Part shown: piece after piece, positions 43,791 through 53,676 of the stretch
How positions within the stretch are numbered: position 1 is the first letter of the stretch
Layout of the letters: each line of letters opens with the position of its first letter
NCBI RefSeq assembly: GCF_001074825.1
Contig: NZ_JUPG01000181.1
Location: 62,001-126,000 of the forward strand
Reading direction: 5' to 3'
Origin: Streptococcus pseudopneumoniae
GTDB taxonomy: Bacteria; Bacillota; Bacilli; Lactobacillales; Streptococcaceae
DNA: 64,000 nucleotides
Position numbers and translations under genes: made by a program
Notes under the pieces: generated by a model
Databases searched by the model: none
What the model saw: only the letters and a program-made list of their open reading frames with translations
Told to the model about the DNA's origin: nothing

Positions 43791-46781
43791 CTATCTTCCA
43801 ACCCTCAAAGGCTCAATGACTTCCTCTACTAGCTGGGTATAGGCTTCCTTGATTTGTTTTTTATAGAGGAGAGGATTGAGGGCATCCGCCACCTCTAGCT
43901 TATAGTCATGATAACGCTGGCTCTTGGTCAGCTGGCTTTCTCCTAGTTGTTTTTTAGCTCCCTTACGGTAGTGTTCGACATAGTAACGGAGTTCATCCTC
44001 CCCGACATACCAGCGCTTGCTAAAGACTTGGATATGTTGCTGGATGACAGCCTCGATCATCTGATCCAAGATATTTGCGATAGACTGACCACGATAGCTT
44101 TCTGGATGTTCTTGTACCTCTCTCCAAAGTTCAGTGATGATCTGGGCAAGATTTGGATTGGTCTTCTCAAGGCTTTGGATATAGGTATCCACCGCTTCCT
44201 TATCTTGAGCGCTTAGGTTCTTTTCTTGACTCCGGCCTTGCTCAATCAGGCTTTGAATCAAGGTCAAGATATAGGCATAGTTGATTTCGTCCACTTGGAT
44301 AGACTCCAGTTCATAGTGGATATCAAGTGGTTCACCATCGTCATCATCCTCTATTCGGCTTTTTAATTCTGCAAGGACATTTCGATAAAGGCCCAGATAC
44401 CTTTCCAACTTTTCTCCATCAAGTCCTGTCTGACTGTAAAGTTCTTCCTCATCATACTCTTTATACACTCGGATAGAGGCTAGGTATTTATCAAAGGCTT
44501 GATAGGTTTTAGCGAGTTTCCTCAACTCAGGCGTAGATATTTGTTCGATTTGGAGTCCTTCCTCAGGATCATCTGTGATGAGATTTTGGAAATCACTACA
44601 ACTCCGTAAAAAGTTCCTCTTCTCCTCTTCCCAGCTCGGAGCTAGGACTTCATTTTCTCCACCATTCGAGTAGAGTTTGAGTGCATTATCCACTGCTTCC
44701 TTAAAGGCTAGGGGCTTTTGGAAGGTGATGATATGACCATAGGTCTTACTGCTATCAAAAATACGGTTGGTTCGGCTAAAGGCCTGAATCAAGTCCTGCG
44801 GTTGCATGGGTTTGCGGTCGATAAAGAGGGTCGATAGACAAGGGGCATCAAATCCTGTTAAGAGACGATTGACCACGATGACTAAGTCCAACTGCTCCTT
44901 GCGATAGAGGTATTTATCCTGTTTTCGAGCTAGACGGTTATTGACATCTGTATTAAAACCACGAAGATCTGCCATGGTAAAGTGAGTATCAAACTCTTGG
45001 TTATAGTCCTCTAAAACCTGCTTCATGTGGTCTTGGTTGGCTCTTGAGTCTTCTTCATTTTCTGTTAGCGAGTAGGTGATAGTCGCCTTTGGAAAGTCTG
45101 GAAGGACCTGCTTGACCCTCTCCGATACCTTGACCCTCGTCTCCCCAGCCTTGACTCGTTTGAGGAGGTCATAGTAGGCTTGGGCTTGAGGGATAGACTT
45201 GACAGTCAGGATAGCATTGTAGGTCTTACCCACTCCTTTTTGGAAGCCTAATTGTTGGCGCGATTTATTGATAATGGCATCCAAGACTTCTAGCATATGC
45301 TCCTCATCCTCGTAGACAGTATCTGGTATGTCATTTTCAGATTTATCCGTAATGAGGGTATTGCGATAATCCACCTTAAATCCTAAAACTGCTCCATCAT
45401 GGATAGCTTCCTTGACTGTATACTCATGGAGACGGTCTCCATACTGTTGCTGGGTGGTTTGGGCTAGATCACCGACCTGCTGACGCTTATTTTCCTTAAA
45501 GATGGGGGTGCCTGTAAAACCATACCAGAGCGACTGTGGGAAAAAGACCTTAATATCTTTTTGTGTTTGTGGCGTCACGGCACGGTGGCATTCATCCACG
45601 ACAAAGGCAACTCGGATGCCCTTGATTTTGTCTGCATCTCGCTGGTAAAGACCTTGGTCAAACTTACGCATCATAGTAGTGATTTTCTGGATGGTGGTCA
45701 CCACCACACGCTTATCATTACTTCCTAGTCACTTGACCAAATCATGGGTATTATCCGTCTCATCAATATCAATGACATCATTGGTCGCATAGGAGAGGAA
45801 GGATGAAGTAGTTTGTTGGTCCAAGTCCCTGCGGTCAACGACAAAAATTGTCTTTTGGATAGAAGGAATTTGAAGGAGATTCCGAGCCACCTTATAAGAG
45901 GTCAGGGTCTTTCCTGAACCTGTCGTATGCCAGACATAGCCAGACTCCTGACGACGAGAAGCCTCCTGAACAGCCTCAATAGCATGAATCTGATAGGGAC
46001 GCAGGAGGATAAGAGCCTTCTTACTATCATCAAGGACAGAATACTGCATAACCATTTGGTGGGCACGAGGGATGGAAAGGACTTCATGGGCAAAGCTGGT
46101 CAAGTTTGTCACAGGATGATTGTCCTTATCCACCCACTTGGTTAGAAATTGCTTGTTGAGTTTATTTTCCCTAGCTGCAGCGATATAGCGTGTGTCTACT
46201 TTATTGGTCACAACAAACATCTGTAAGCTAGAGTAGATGCCACGGAACTTTCCTTCCCTATCATACTTCTTGATTTGATGAAAGGCATCTAGAAAAGCAA
46301 CTCGGGGACTTTTAAGCTCAATCTGAATCATTGGAAGACCATTAATCAAGAGGGTCACATCTAGCCTGCGATCTTGATCCTGAGGATTTATCTTGTCTCT
46401 CTCGACTTGGTTGACAACTTCATAACTGGACTTACCAGCTGCGATATTGTCTCTCCAGATGACAGATAAACGGATAGTCCCCAAACTAGCATCTTCTCTC
46501 TGAACCTCAACCTTGGCAATGCCATTTTCTCCGACCAACCACTTGGCCGCATCATAGTAGCTAACAAAGTTCAGTTGATTCTTTATCTGGCGTTTTTCCT
46601 GTTCCGTCAGGGGATGATCTGCCAATAGAGCCACATTGTTCTGAGCTAACTTTTCAAAGAAGTTTTCCCATAATTGCTCTTCTGTTTTAAGGTCTTCTCT
46701 GTATGTCCATTGACTTTCTCCAGTTACCAGTTGGCTGATCAGTTGTTTTTCTATCTCCAGTTCTGGTTTTACCTGTATCAT
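43791..46781 (-). pseudogene. hsdR: hsdR, type I restriction subunit with in-frame stop
   Basis: The frame from 46781 encodes 350 residues: the N-terminal PD-(D/E)XK nuclease ([19 protein letters not shown], acidic D near 142 and E-x-K near 155) and Walker A ([11 protein letters not shown] near 291). It meets TGA at 45731-45729. In the same frame the sequence goes on with LGSNDKRVVVTT, the DECH helicase motif and the rest of HsdR to 43791 (VVDECHRAVTPQ). A normal protein would have Gly (GGA) at the stop position. Together they would form about 996 residues. A GTG downstream could restart the helicase half, but that product would lack Walker A and the nuclease. The allele is very likely inactive. 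Confidence 0.9.
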
Positions 46782-46813
46782 ACTCTCTCCTTTGCTACGT
46801 GTCTGCTCCCTTT

Positions 46814-46819
46814 ATTATA
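46814..46819 (-). promoter_or_regulatory. Extended -10 promoter of hsdR
   Basis: The minus strand reads TGCTATAAT 33 bases before the hsdR start, with GGAGAG as ribosome site. No clear -35. Confidence 0.6.
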
Positions 46820-46928
46820 GCATGTTTATCCTCAAATTCCAGCACTCTTTCCATCGCAAGAGCAATCATTCCCCCTTTCTCCTCCAAAATATGGTATAGT
46901 AGAATTATACTATCTATGAGGAGTTTAC

Positions 46929-47546
46929 ATGTCACAGGATAAACAAATGAAAGCTGTTTCTCCCTTTCTGCAGCAAGTTATCAATATCTCATCGATTGTC
47001 GGTGGGGTTGGGAGTTTGATTTTCTGTATTTGGGCTTATCAGGCTGGGATTTTACAGTCTAAGGAAACCCTCTCTGCCTTTATCCAACAGGCAGGCATCT
47101 GGGGGCCACCTCTCTTTATCTTTTTACAAATTTTACAGACGGTCGTTCCTATCATTCCTGGGGCCTTGACCTCGGTGGCTGGGGTCTTTATCTACGGTCA
47201 CATCATCGGGACAATCTACAACTATATCGGCATCGTGATTGGCTGTGCCATTATCTTTTATCTGGTGCGCCTCTATGGGGCTGCCTTTGTCCAGTCTGTC
47301 GTCAGCAAGCGCACCTATGACAAGTATATCGGCTGGTTGGATAAGGGCAATCGTTTTGACCGTTTCTTTATCTTTATGATGATTTGGCCCATTAGTCCAG
47401 CTGACTTTCTCTGTATGCTAGCTGCCCTGACCAAGATGAGTTTCAAGCGCTATATGATTATCATCATTCTGACCAAGCCCTTTACCCTCGTGGTTTATAC
47501 CTACGGTCTGACCTATATTATTGACTTTTTCTGGCAAATGCTTTGA
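46929..47546 (+). CDS. TVP38/TMEM64 (VTT-domain) membrane protein
   Basis: A 205-residue integral membrane protein with about five helices. The VTT/DedA-like signature appears as the re-entrant segment VVPIIPGALTSVAGVFIYG (about 73-91) followed by GIVIGCAIIFYLVRLYG near 98 and WPISPADFLCMLAAL near 155. Members move lipids (polyprenyl-phosphate or phosphatidyl lipids) across membranes in related DedA families; the lipid here is unknown. Its promoter overlaps a small inverted repeat (ATAGTA...TACTAT, 46894-46911), and GAGGAG precedes the start. Confidence 0.85.
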   Translation: MSQDKQMKAVSPFLQQVINISSIVGGVGSLIFCIWAYQAGILQSKETLSAFIQQAGIWGPPLFIFLQILQTVVPIIPGALTSVAGVFIYGHIIGTIYNYIGIVIGCAIIFYLVRLYGAAFVQSVVSKRTYDKYIGWLDKGNRFDRFFIFMMIWPISPADFLCMLAALTKMSFKRYMIIIILTKPFTLVVYTYGLTYIIDFFWQML

Positions 47547-47551
47547 CACGT

Positions 47552-47590
47552 AAAAAATCCGTTTGGTTTCCCAAGCGGATTTTGTGCTTT
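47552..47590. terminator. Bidirectional terminator between TVP38 gene and scrK
   Basis: AAAATCCG-TTTGG, loop TTTC, CCAAG-CGGATTTT with T-runs on both sides. It ends the convergent TVP38 and scrK transcripts. Confidence 0.85.
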
Positions 47591-48476
47591 ATTTTGAAAC
47601 TTCTTTTGCAAGAACAAAGTTTCCAAGAGTAGCAGAACCATTTCCTGCGACTGCTGGCGTCACGATGTAATCACGCACATCAGGTACTGGTAGGTAGCCA
47701 TTAAGAAGAGATGTAAATTTCTCACGGACACGGTCAAGCATGTGTTGTTGAGCCATGACTCCCCCACCAAAGACAATCACGTCTGGGCGGAAAGTCACTG
47801 TCGCATTAACCGCAGCTTGAGCGATATAGTAGGCTTGAACATCCCAAACAGGGTTATTGAGTTCAATATTTTCCCCACGAACACCTGTACGAGCTTCCAA
47901 ACTTGGACCAGCTGCATAGCCTTCCAGACATCCCTTATGGAAAGGACAAACACCGTTGAATTCTTTTTCAATATCCATTGGGTGTCTAGCAACATAGTAG
48001 TGACCCATTTCAGGGTGACCCACACCGCCGATAAACTCACCACGTTGGATAACACCTGCACCGATACCTGTACCGATTGTGTAGTAAACCAAGTTTTCGA
48101 TACGACCACCAGCATTATTACGGGCAACCACTTCACCATAAGCAGAGCTGTTTACATCTGTTGTGAAGTACATTGGCACGTTAAGGGCACGGCGAAGGGC
48201 ACCAAGCAAATCCACATTTGCCCAGTGAGGTTTTGGAGTCGTCGTGATAAAGCCATAAGTTTTTGAGTTTTTGTCAATATCAATGGGACCAAATGACCCA
48301 ACTGCAAGACCAGCAAGGTTATCGAATTTTGAGAAGAACTCAATGGTTTTATCGATTGTTTCGATTGGAGTTGTTGTTGGAAATTGTGTTTTTTCTACAA
48401 CGTTAAAGTTTTCATCACCGACAGCACAGACAAACTTTGTACCGCCCGCTTCCAAGCTTCCATATAATTTTGTCAT
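47589..48476 (-). CDS. scrK: Fructokinase (ROK family)
   Basis: A 295-residue ROK kinase that phosphorylates the fructose released from sucrose-6-phosphate by ScrB. The ATP/phosphate loop is EAGGTKFV near 8-15, the sugar site includes TTDVNSSAYGE near 101-111, and the zinc-binding ROK motif is HPEMGHYYVARHP with the CPFHKGCLEG cysteines near 175-185. No signal. Its promoter has TGCTATAAT at 48503-48511. It stands downstream of scrA with the BOX element and a terminator between them, so it is a separate unit. Confidence 0.92.
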   Translation of the reverse strand: MTKLYGSLEAGGTKFVCAVGDENFNVVEKTQFPTTTPIETIDKTIEFFSKFDNLAGLAVGSFGPIDIDKNSKTYGFITTTPKPHWANVDLLGALRRALNVPMYFTTDVNSSAYGEVVARNNAGGRIENLVYYTIGTGIGAGVIQRGEFIGGVGHPEMGHYYVARHPMDIEKEFNGVCPFHKGCLEGYAAGPSLEARTGVRGENIELNNPVWDVQAYYIAQAAVNATVTFRPDVIVFGGGVMAQQHMLDRVREKFTSLLNGYLPVPDVRDYIVTPAVAGNGSATLGNFVLAKEVSK

Positions 48477-48502
48477 GATAAACCTCTTGTTTTTATTTTC
48501 TT

Positions 48503-48508
48503 TATTAT
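48503..48508 (-). promoter_or_regulatory. Extended -10 of scrK
   Basis: The minus strand reads TGCTATAATAAAG 27 bases before the scrK start, preceded by AT-rich DNA; AAGAGG serves as ribosome site. Confidence 0.55.
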
Positions 48509-48575
48509 AGCATATTTTAAAAATCTAAGTTTCTCAATTTTTTAGATTTTCCTCTGTAAATCTTACCATTCAAGC

Positions 48576-48608
48576 AAAAACGAACAAACATGTCATTTGT
48601 TCGTTTTC
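48576..48608 (-). terminator. Terminator beyond scrA and the BOX element
   Basis: On the minus strand AAAACGAACAAA, loop TGACATG, TTTGTTCGTTTTTG. It would end scrA transcripts that pass through the BOX. Confidence 0.85.
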
Positions 48609-48628
48609 ATTTTGAGAGGGAATGTAGT

Positions 48629-48780
48629 ACTCAATGAAAATCAAAGAGCAAACTAGGAAGCTAGCCGAAGGCTGCTCAAAGCAATGCTTTGAGGTTGTAG
48701 ATAAGACTGACGAAGTCAATTACATATATCTACGGCAAGGCGAAGCTAACGTGGTTTGCATTTGATTTTCGAAGAGTATT
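48629..48780 (-). repeat. BOX element directly abutting scrA
   Basis: On the plus strand it runs TACTCAATGAAAATCAAAGAGC ... to the boxA end TTTTCGAAGAGTATT, so boxA points to scrA. It includes the CTACGGCAAGGCGA stretch (about 48730-48743) known from the BOX-PCR primer. Its last bases form part of the scrA TAA stop codon. Confidence 0.92.
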
Positions 48781-50665
48781 AGGCTTTCACTTCGATAAGA
48801 GCATCACCCTTCGCAACTGAACCTGTTGCGACTGGACCTACTGAAGAGAAGTCAGCTGTGTTTGTAACGATAACCATTGTTGTATCATCAAGACCAGCTG
48901 CAGCGATTTTGTTTGAATCAAATGTTCCAAGAACATCGCCAGCTTTTACCTTGTCACCTTGAGCAACTTTTGCTTCGAAACCTTCACCATTCATTGTTAC
49001 AGTGTCGATACCAACGTGGATCAAGACTTCAGCACCATTAGTTGTTTTCAAACCAAAGGCATGTCCTGTTGGAAAGGCAATTGAAACTTCAGCATCAGCT
49101 GGTGCATAAACCACACCTTGGCTAGGTTTCACAGCGATACCTTGTCCCATAGCTCCACTTGAGAAGACTGGATCATTAACATCGGCAAGAGCGACAACGT
49201 CACCAACAATAGGGGTTACAAGTGTTTCATTTTGAAGAGCTGCTGGAATGTTACCAGTTGTTTCTTCTTGGACCAAACGTTCTGTCTCTACTTCAGTAGC
49301 AACTTCTTTTTCATCCTCATAACCAAACATATAAGTAAGAGCGAAACCAAGAACGAATGATACAGCTACCATAAGAAGGTATTGGGCAAGTTGTCCGTTA
49401 CCGATGTAAAGCATTGTACCTGGGATAATTGTGATACCATTACCAGTACCAGCAAGTCCAAGGATAGAAGCCAATCCACCACCGATTGCACCAGCAATCA
49501 ATGAAAGGAAGAATGGCTTACGGAAGCGCAAGTTCACCCCGAAGATAGCAGGCTCTGTAATACCGAGGAAGGCAGAAAGAGCCGCTGGGAAAGCAAGTGT
49601 TTTTAGTTTTGGATTTTTAGTTTTAACACCAACCGCAACAGTTGCAGCACCTTGAGCTGTCATAGCCGCAGTGATGATAGCGTTGAATGGGTTAGCATGG
49701 TCAGCAGCAAGCAATTGAACTTCAAGCAAGTTGAAGATATGGTGCACACCTGACACGACGATCAATTGGTGAACCCCACCAATCAAGAAACCACCAAGAC
49801 CAAATGGCATGCTAAGGATTGCTTTTGTAGCGATAAGGATGTAGTTTTCAACAACGTGGAAGACTGGTCCGATGACAAAGAGTCCAAGGATAGACATCAC
49901 CAAAAGTGTCACGAATGGTGTTACCAAAAGGTCAATGACATCTGGAACAACCTTGCGGACAGCTTTTTCAAATTTAGCTCCGACAACCCCGATGATGAAG
50001 GCTGGAAGAACGGAACCTTGCAAACCAACAACAGGGATAAAACCAAAGAAGTTCATAGCTGTTACTTCACCACCTGAAGCAACTGCCCAAGCGTTTGGAA
50101 GTGAGCCAGAAACAAGCATCATACCAAGAACGATACCAACGGCTGGATTTCCACCGAATACACGGAAGGTTGACCACACAACCAAACCTGGCAAGATGAT
50201 GAAGGCTGTATCTGTCAAGATTTGAGTGTAAGTTGTCACGTCAGCTGGAAGTGTCACTCCAAGAGCAGTCAAGAGACCACGCACACCCATGAAAAGACCT
50301 GTTGCTACGATAACTGGGATGATTGGAACGAAAACGTCACCGAAAGTACGGATAGCACGTTGGAACCAGTTCCCTTGTTTGGCAGCTTCTGCTTTCATGT
50401 CATCTTTAGATGATGTTGGCAAACCAAGTGCAACAACTTCATCGTACATTTTGTTAACTGTACCTGTACCAAAGATGATTTGGTATTGACCTGAGTTAAA
50501 GAAAGCACCTTGAACTTTTTCCAAGTTCTCAATCACTTCTTTATTGATTTTTCCTTCATCTTTGACCATGACACGAAGACGAGTCGCACAGTGAGCTACA
50601 CTGTTGACATTTTCACGTCCGCCCAAGGCATCGATGACTTTTTTTGCAATTTCCTGATTGTTCAT
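48779..50665 (-). CDS. scrA: Sucrose-specific PTS enzyme II (BCA)
   Basis: I use ATG at 50665 (MNNQEIAKKV, 628 residues); a TTG six bases upstream is possible. Order: EIIB with the phosphorylated Cys26 (HCATRLRV), EIIC with about ten membrane helices (about 105-455), linker, then EIIA with the active His in LIHVGIDTV near 545. It transports and phosphorylates sucrose to sucrose-6-phosphate. It is divergent from scrB, with shared LacI-type operators between. The stop codon is completed by the BOX element. Confidence 0.94.
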   Translation of the reverse strand: MNNQEIAKKVIDALGGRENVNSVAHCATRLRVMVKDEGKINKEVIENLEKVQGAFFNSGQYQIIFGTGTVNKMYDEVVALGLPTSSKDDMKAEAAKQGNWFQRAIRTFGDVFVPIIPVIVATGLFMGVRGLLTALGVTLPADVTTYTQILTDTAFIILPGLVVWSTFRVFGGNPAVGIVLGMMLVSGSLPNAWAVASGGEVTAMNFFGFIPVVGLQGSVLPAFIIGVVGAKFEKAVRKVVPDVIDLLVTPFVTLLVMSILGLFVIGPVFHVVENYILIATKAILSMPFGLGGFLIGGVHQLIVVSGVHHIFNLLEVQLLAADHANPFNAIITAAMTAQGAATVAVGVKTKNPKLKTLAFPAALSAFLGITEPAIFGVNLRFRKPFFLSLIAGAIGGGLASILGLAGTGNGITIIPGTMLYIGNGQLAQYLLMVAVSFVLGFALTYMFGYEDEKEVATEVETERLVQEETTGNIPAALQNETLVTPIVGDVVALADVNDPVFSSGAMGQGIAVKPSQGVVYAPADAEVSIAFPTGHAFGLKTTNGAEVLIHVGIDTVTMNGEGFEAKVAQGDKVKAGDVLGTFDSNKIAAAGLDDTTMVIVTNTADFSSVGPVATGSVAKGDALIEVKA

Positions 50666-50671
50666 TTGCAA

Positions 50672-51043
50672 AAATCTCCTTATATAAAATTTTGTTCTTG
50701 TTTGAAAGCGATTTTATTCGCCCTACGACTATTATTTTATCATGTTTTAGAAATATGTCAAGCGTTTTGCAGAAAAAATATTCTATCCACTTAGTTGGCT
50801 CGCTTTAGATTGATTGATTTTGACTGTTTTAGCAGGCATCCCTTAAAAAATAAGTTTAAAATCTTGGTTAAAAGGGTTTTATTTCATTATCTTTCATGTT
50901 TTCGTAAAAATTTGATTGATTTCCTGCATTTATTTTATGATAAACGTTTGACAGTTTTTTCTCTTTTTTAACATAAAAGTCTTGCTTTTTTTTCCGAAAA
51001 CGGTTACTATTAAAAGTGATAAGATTTTTGGAGGAATGAAAGA
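50672..51043. promoter_or_regulatory. Divergent scrA-scrB regulatory region
   Basis: The 372-base region holds LacI/CcpA-like operators with a central CG: TGAAAGCGATTTTA at about 50703, GTCAAGCGTTTTGC at 50758-50771, TGATAAACGTTTGACA at 50938-50953 and CCGAAAACGGTTA at about 50994. A scrB promoter TTGCTT (50982-50987), 17 bases, TACTAT (51005-51010) encloses the last of these in its spacer. The remaining bases are AT-rich with no gene. Confidence 0.6.
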
Positions 51044-52498
51044 ATGGAATGGACTACTGAGCGTCGTTACAGACTTTATCAAGATTGGACGCAAGAAGAA
51101 ATTAAGAATATTAAAGAAAATATGGCACAATCTCCATGGCATACTCATTATCATGTTGAGCCAAAAACAGGACTTCTCAACGATCCAAATGGCTTTTCTT
51201 ACTTTGATGGAAAGTGGATTGTTTTTTATCAGAACTTTCCTTTCGGTGCCGCCCACGGTTTGAAATCTTGGGTGCAATTGGAAAGTGAGGACTTAGTTCA
51301 CTTCACGGAAACTGGTGTCAGAGTTTTGCCTGATACTCCATTAGATAGCCACGGTGCCTACTCTGGTTCTGCTATGCAATTTGGTGATAACTTGTTCCTA
51401 TTCTATACAGGAAATGTCCGTGATGAAAACTGGATCCGTCACCCTTACCAGATCGGTGCTGTGATGGACAAGGATGGTAAGATTACGAAGATTGACAAGA
51501 TATTGATTGACCAGCCTGCAGACTCTACTGACCACTTCCGCGATCCGCAAATTTTTAACTTTAAGGGGCAATACTATGCTATCGTCGGCGGACAGGACTT
51601 GGAGAAAAAAGGATTCGTCCGTCTCTACAAGGCTGTTAACAATGACTACACAAACTGGCAAGCTGTTGGCGACCTTGACTTTGATAACGAACGCACTGCC
51701 TACATGATGGAATGTCCAAACCTAGTCTTTGTAGGCAAGCAACCTGTCCTTCTTTACTGCCCACAAGGATTGGATAAAGATGTTCTAGACTACGACAATA
51801 TCTATCCAAATATGTATAAAATTGGGGCTTCCTTTGACCCTGAAAATGCCAAAATGGTAGATGTGTCTCAACTTCAAAACATGGATTATGGTTTTGAAGC
51901 CTATGCAACTCAAGCCTTCAACGCTCCTGATGGACGTGCTCTAGCAGTTAGCTGGCTTGGTTTACCAGATGTTTCTTATCCATCTGACCGTTTTGACCAT
52001 CAAGGAACCTTCTCTTTGGTCAAAGAACTGACTATCAAAGACGGCAAACTCTACCAATACCCAATCGCAGCTATCAAGGACCTTCGTGCTTCTGAAGAAG
52101 CCTTCTCAAACCGTGCCCAAACTAAGAACACTTACGAACTCGAACTCAACTTGGAAGCTAATAGCCAGAGCGAGATTGTTTTACTATCTGATAAAGAAGG
52201 CAAGGGACTTTCCATCAACTTTGACCTTGTAAATGGTCAAGTAACAGTGGATCGTAGCCAGGCTGGTGAACAGTATGCCCAAGAATTTGGAACAACTCGT
52301 TCTTGCCCAATCGATAACCAAGCTACTACTGCTACAATTTTCATCGATAACTCTGTCTTTGAAATTTTCATCAATAAAGGAGAAAAAGTATTTTCCGGTC
52401 GTGTCTTCCCACATGCAGACCAAAATGGTATCCTGATTAAATCTGGAAACCCAACTGGAACTTACTATGAATTAGATTATGGTCGCAAAACTAACTGA
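51044..52498 (+). CDS. scrB: Sucrose-6-phosphate hydrolase
   Basis: A 484-residue GH32 enzyme cleaving sucrose-6-phosphate to glucose-6-phosphate and fructose. The nucleophile motif is LLNDPNGF near 43-50, the transition-state stabiliser is HFRDPQ near 165, and the acid/base is in MECPNL near 222. A C-terminal beta-sandwich follows. GGAGGA eight bases before the ATG sets the start. It ends 20 bases inside scrR. Confidence 0.94.
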   Translation: MEWTTERRYRLYQDWTQEEIKNIKENMAQSPWHTHYHVEPKTGLLNDPNGFSYFDGKWIVFYQNFPFGAAHGLKSWVQLESEDLVHFTETGVRVLPDTPLDSHGAYSGSAMQFGDNLFLFYTGNVRDENWIRHPYQIGAVMDKDGKITKIDKILIDQPADSTDHFRDPQIFNFKGQYYAIVGGQDLEKKGFVRLYKAVNNDYTNWQAVGDLDFDNERTAYMMECPNLVFVGKQPVLLYCPQGLDKDVLDYDNIYPNMYKIGASFDPENAKMVDVSQLQNMDYGFEAYATQAFNAPDGRALAVSWLGLPDVSYPSDRFDHQGTFSLVKELTIKDGKLYQYPIAAIKDLRASEEAFSNRAQTKNTYELELNLEANSQSEIVLLSDKEGKGLSINFDLVNGQVTVDRSQAGEQYAQEFGTTRSCPIDNQATTATIFIDNSVFEIFINKGEKVFSGRVFPHADQNGILIKSGNPTGTYYELDYGRKTN

Positions 52499-53444
52499 TG
52501 TCGCCAAACTTGCAGGCGTCAGCCCTACTACCGTTTCTCGGGTTATCAATAAAAAAGGGTATCTCTCTGAAAAAACCATTCAAAAGGTTAATGAATCCAT
52601 GCGGGAATTGGGCTATAAACCCAACAACCTAGCTCGTAGTCTGCAAGGAAAATCAGCTAAGTTAATCGGTTTGATTTTCCCAAATATTTCCAATGTTTTC
52701 TACGCAGAATTGATTGATAAGCTGGAACACCAACTCTTCAAAAATGGTTACAAGACCATCATCTGCAACAGTGAGCACGATTCTGAAAAGGAACGTGAAT
52801 ACATCGAAATGTTGGAAGCCAATCAGGTGGACGGCATCATTTCGGGTAGTCACAACTTGGGAATCGAAGACTATAATCGTGTGACCGCGCCGATTATTTC
52901 CTTTGACCGAAACCTGTCTCCAGATATTCCCGTCGTCTCCTCTGACAACTATGCTGGTGGAGTTCTTGCTGCCCAGACCTTGGTTAAGACAGGTGCCCAG
53001 TCTATCATCATGATTACAGGGAATGACAATTCCAATTCGCCAACTGGACTACGCCACGCTGGCTTTGCATCTGTTCTCCCCAAAGCACCTATTATCAATG
53101 TTTCCAGTGACTTTTCTCCCGTCAGAAAAGAAATGGAAATCAAGAATATCTTGACCCGTCAAAAACCAGATGCCATTTTTGCTTCGGATGATTTGACTGC
53201 CATTCTGGTCATTAAAATTGCCCAAGAACTAGGCATTTCTGTCCCGGACGAACTCAAGGTCATCGGCTATGATGGGACTTACTTTATCGAGAATTACTAC
53301 CCTCATTTAACAACGATTAAGCAACCTATGCAAGAGATTGCTCAACTCACTGTTGACCTCCTATTACAAAAGATCGAAGGCAAGGAAGTCGCAACAACCG
53401 GTTACTTCTTACCAGTTACTCTATTACCAGGAAAAAGTATTTGA
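52479..53444 (+). CDS. scrR: Sucrose operon repressor (LacI/GalR family)
   Basis: A 321-residue LacI-family protein. The HTH is LTDVAKLAGVSPTTVSRVIN at 5-24, the hinge helix follows near 50 (NNLARSLQGK), and the periplasmic-binding-like ligand domain fills the rest (FDRNLSPDIPVVSSDNYAGG near 140, ASDDLTAI near 230, IGYDGT near 264). It overlaps the end of scrB by 20 bases and is read in another frame, so they are coupled. It should repress scrA and scrB by the operators between them. The A of its TGA stop is the first base of a BOX element. Confidence 0.94.
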   Translation: MVAKLTDVAKLAGVSPTTVSRVINKKGYLSEKTIQKVNESMRELGYKPNNLARSLQGKSAKLIGLIFPNISNVFYAELIDKLEHQLFKNGYKTIICNSEHDSEKEREYIEMLEANQVDGIISGSHNLGIEDYNRVTAPIISFDRNLSPDIPVVSSDNYAGGVLAAQTLVKTGAQSIIMITGNDNSNSPTGLRHAGFASVLPKAPIINVSSDFSPVRKEMEIKNILTRQKPDAIFASDDLTAILVIKIAQELGISVPDELKVIGYDGTYFIENYYPHLTTIKQPMQEIAQLTVDLLLQKIEGKEVATTGYFLPVTLLPGKSI

Positions 53445-53640
53445 TACTCTTCGAAAATCTCTTCAAACCACGTCAGCGTCGCCTTACTGTAGATATGGTT
53501 ACTGACTTCGTCAGTTCTATCCACAACCTCAAAACAGTGTTTTGAGCTGGCTTCGTCAGTCTTATCTACAACCTCAAAGCAGTGCTTTAAGCAACTTGCT
53601 GCTAGCTTCCTAGTTTGCTCTTTGATTTTCATTGAGTATA
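53444..53640 (+). repeat. BOX element abutting scrR (boxA, two boxB, boxC)
   Basis: It begins ATACTCTTCGAAAATC right at the stop codon of scrR, contains CGTCAGCGTCGCCTTACTGTAG (boxA), two copies of the 45-base boxB type (CCTCAAAACAGTGTTTTGAG and CCTCAAAGCAGTGCTTTAAG), and ends TTTTCATTGAGTATA. It can fold into a long hairpin. Confidence 0.93.
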
Positions 53641-53676
53641 AACACAAGAAAACTCAGACCGATCCGTCTGAGTTTT

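Noticed and set aside
45729-45731. TGA in hsdR read as selenocysteine or programmed read-through
   Set aside because: Streptococci are not known to use selenocysteine, no SECIS-like structure is seen, and hsdM of the same system is also broken.
53402-53647. Minus-strand frame of 81 codons with repeated KHCFEVVD segments
   Set aside because: It is a translation of the BOX element; the repeats are the boxB units.
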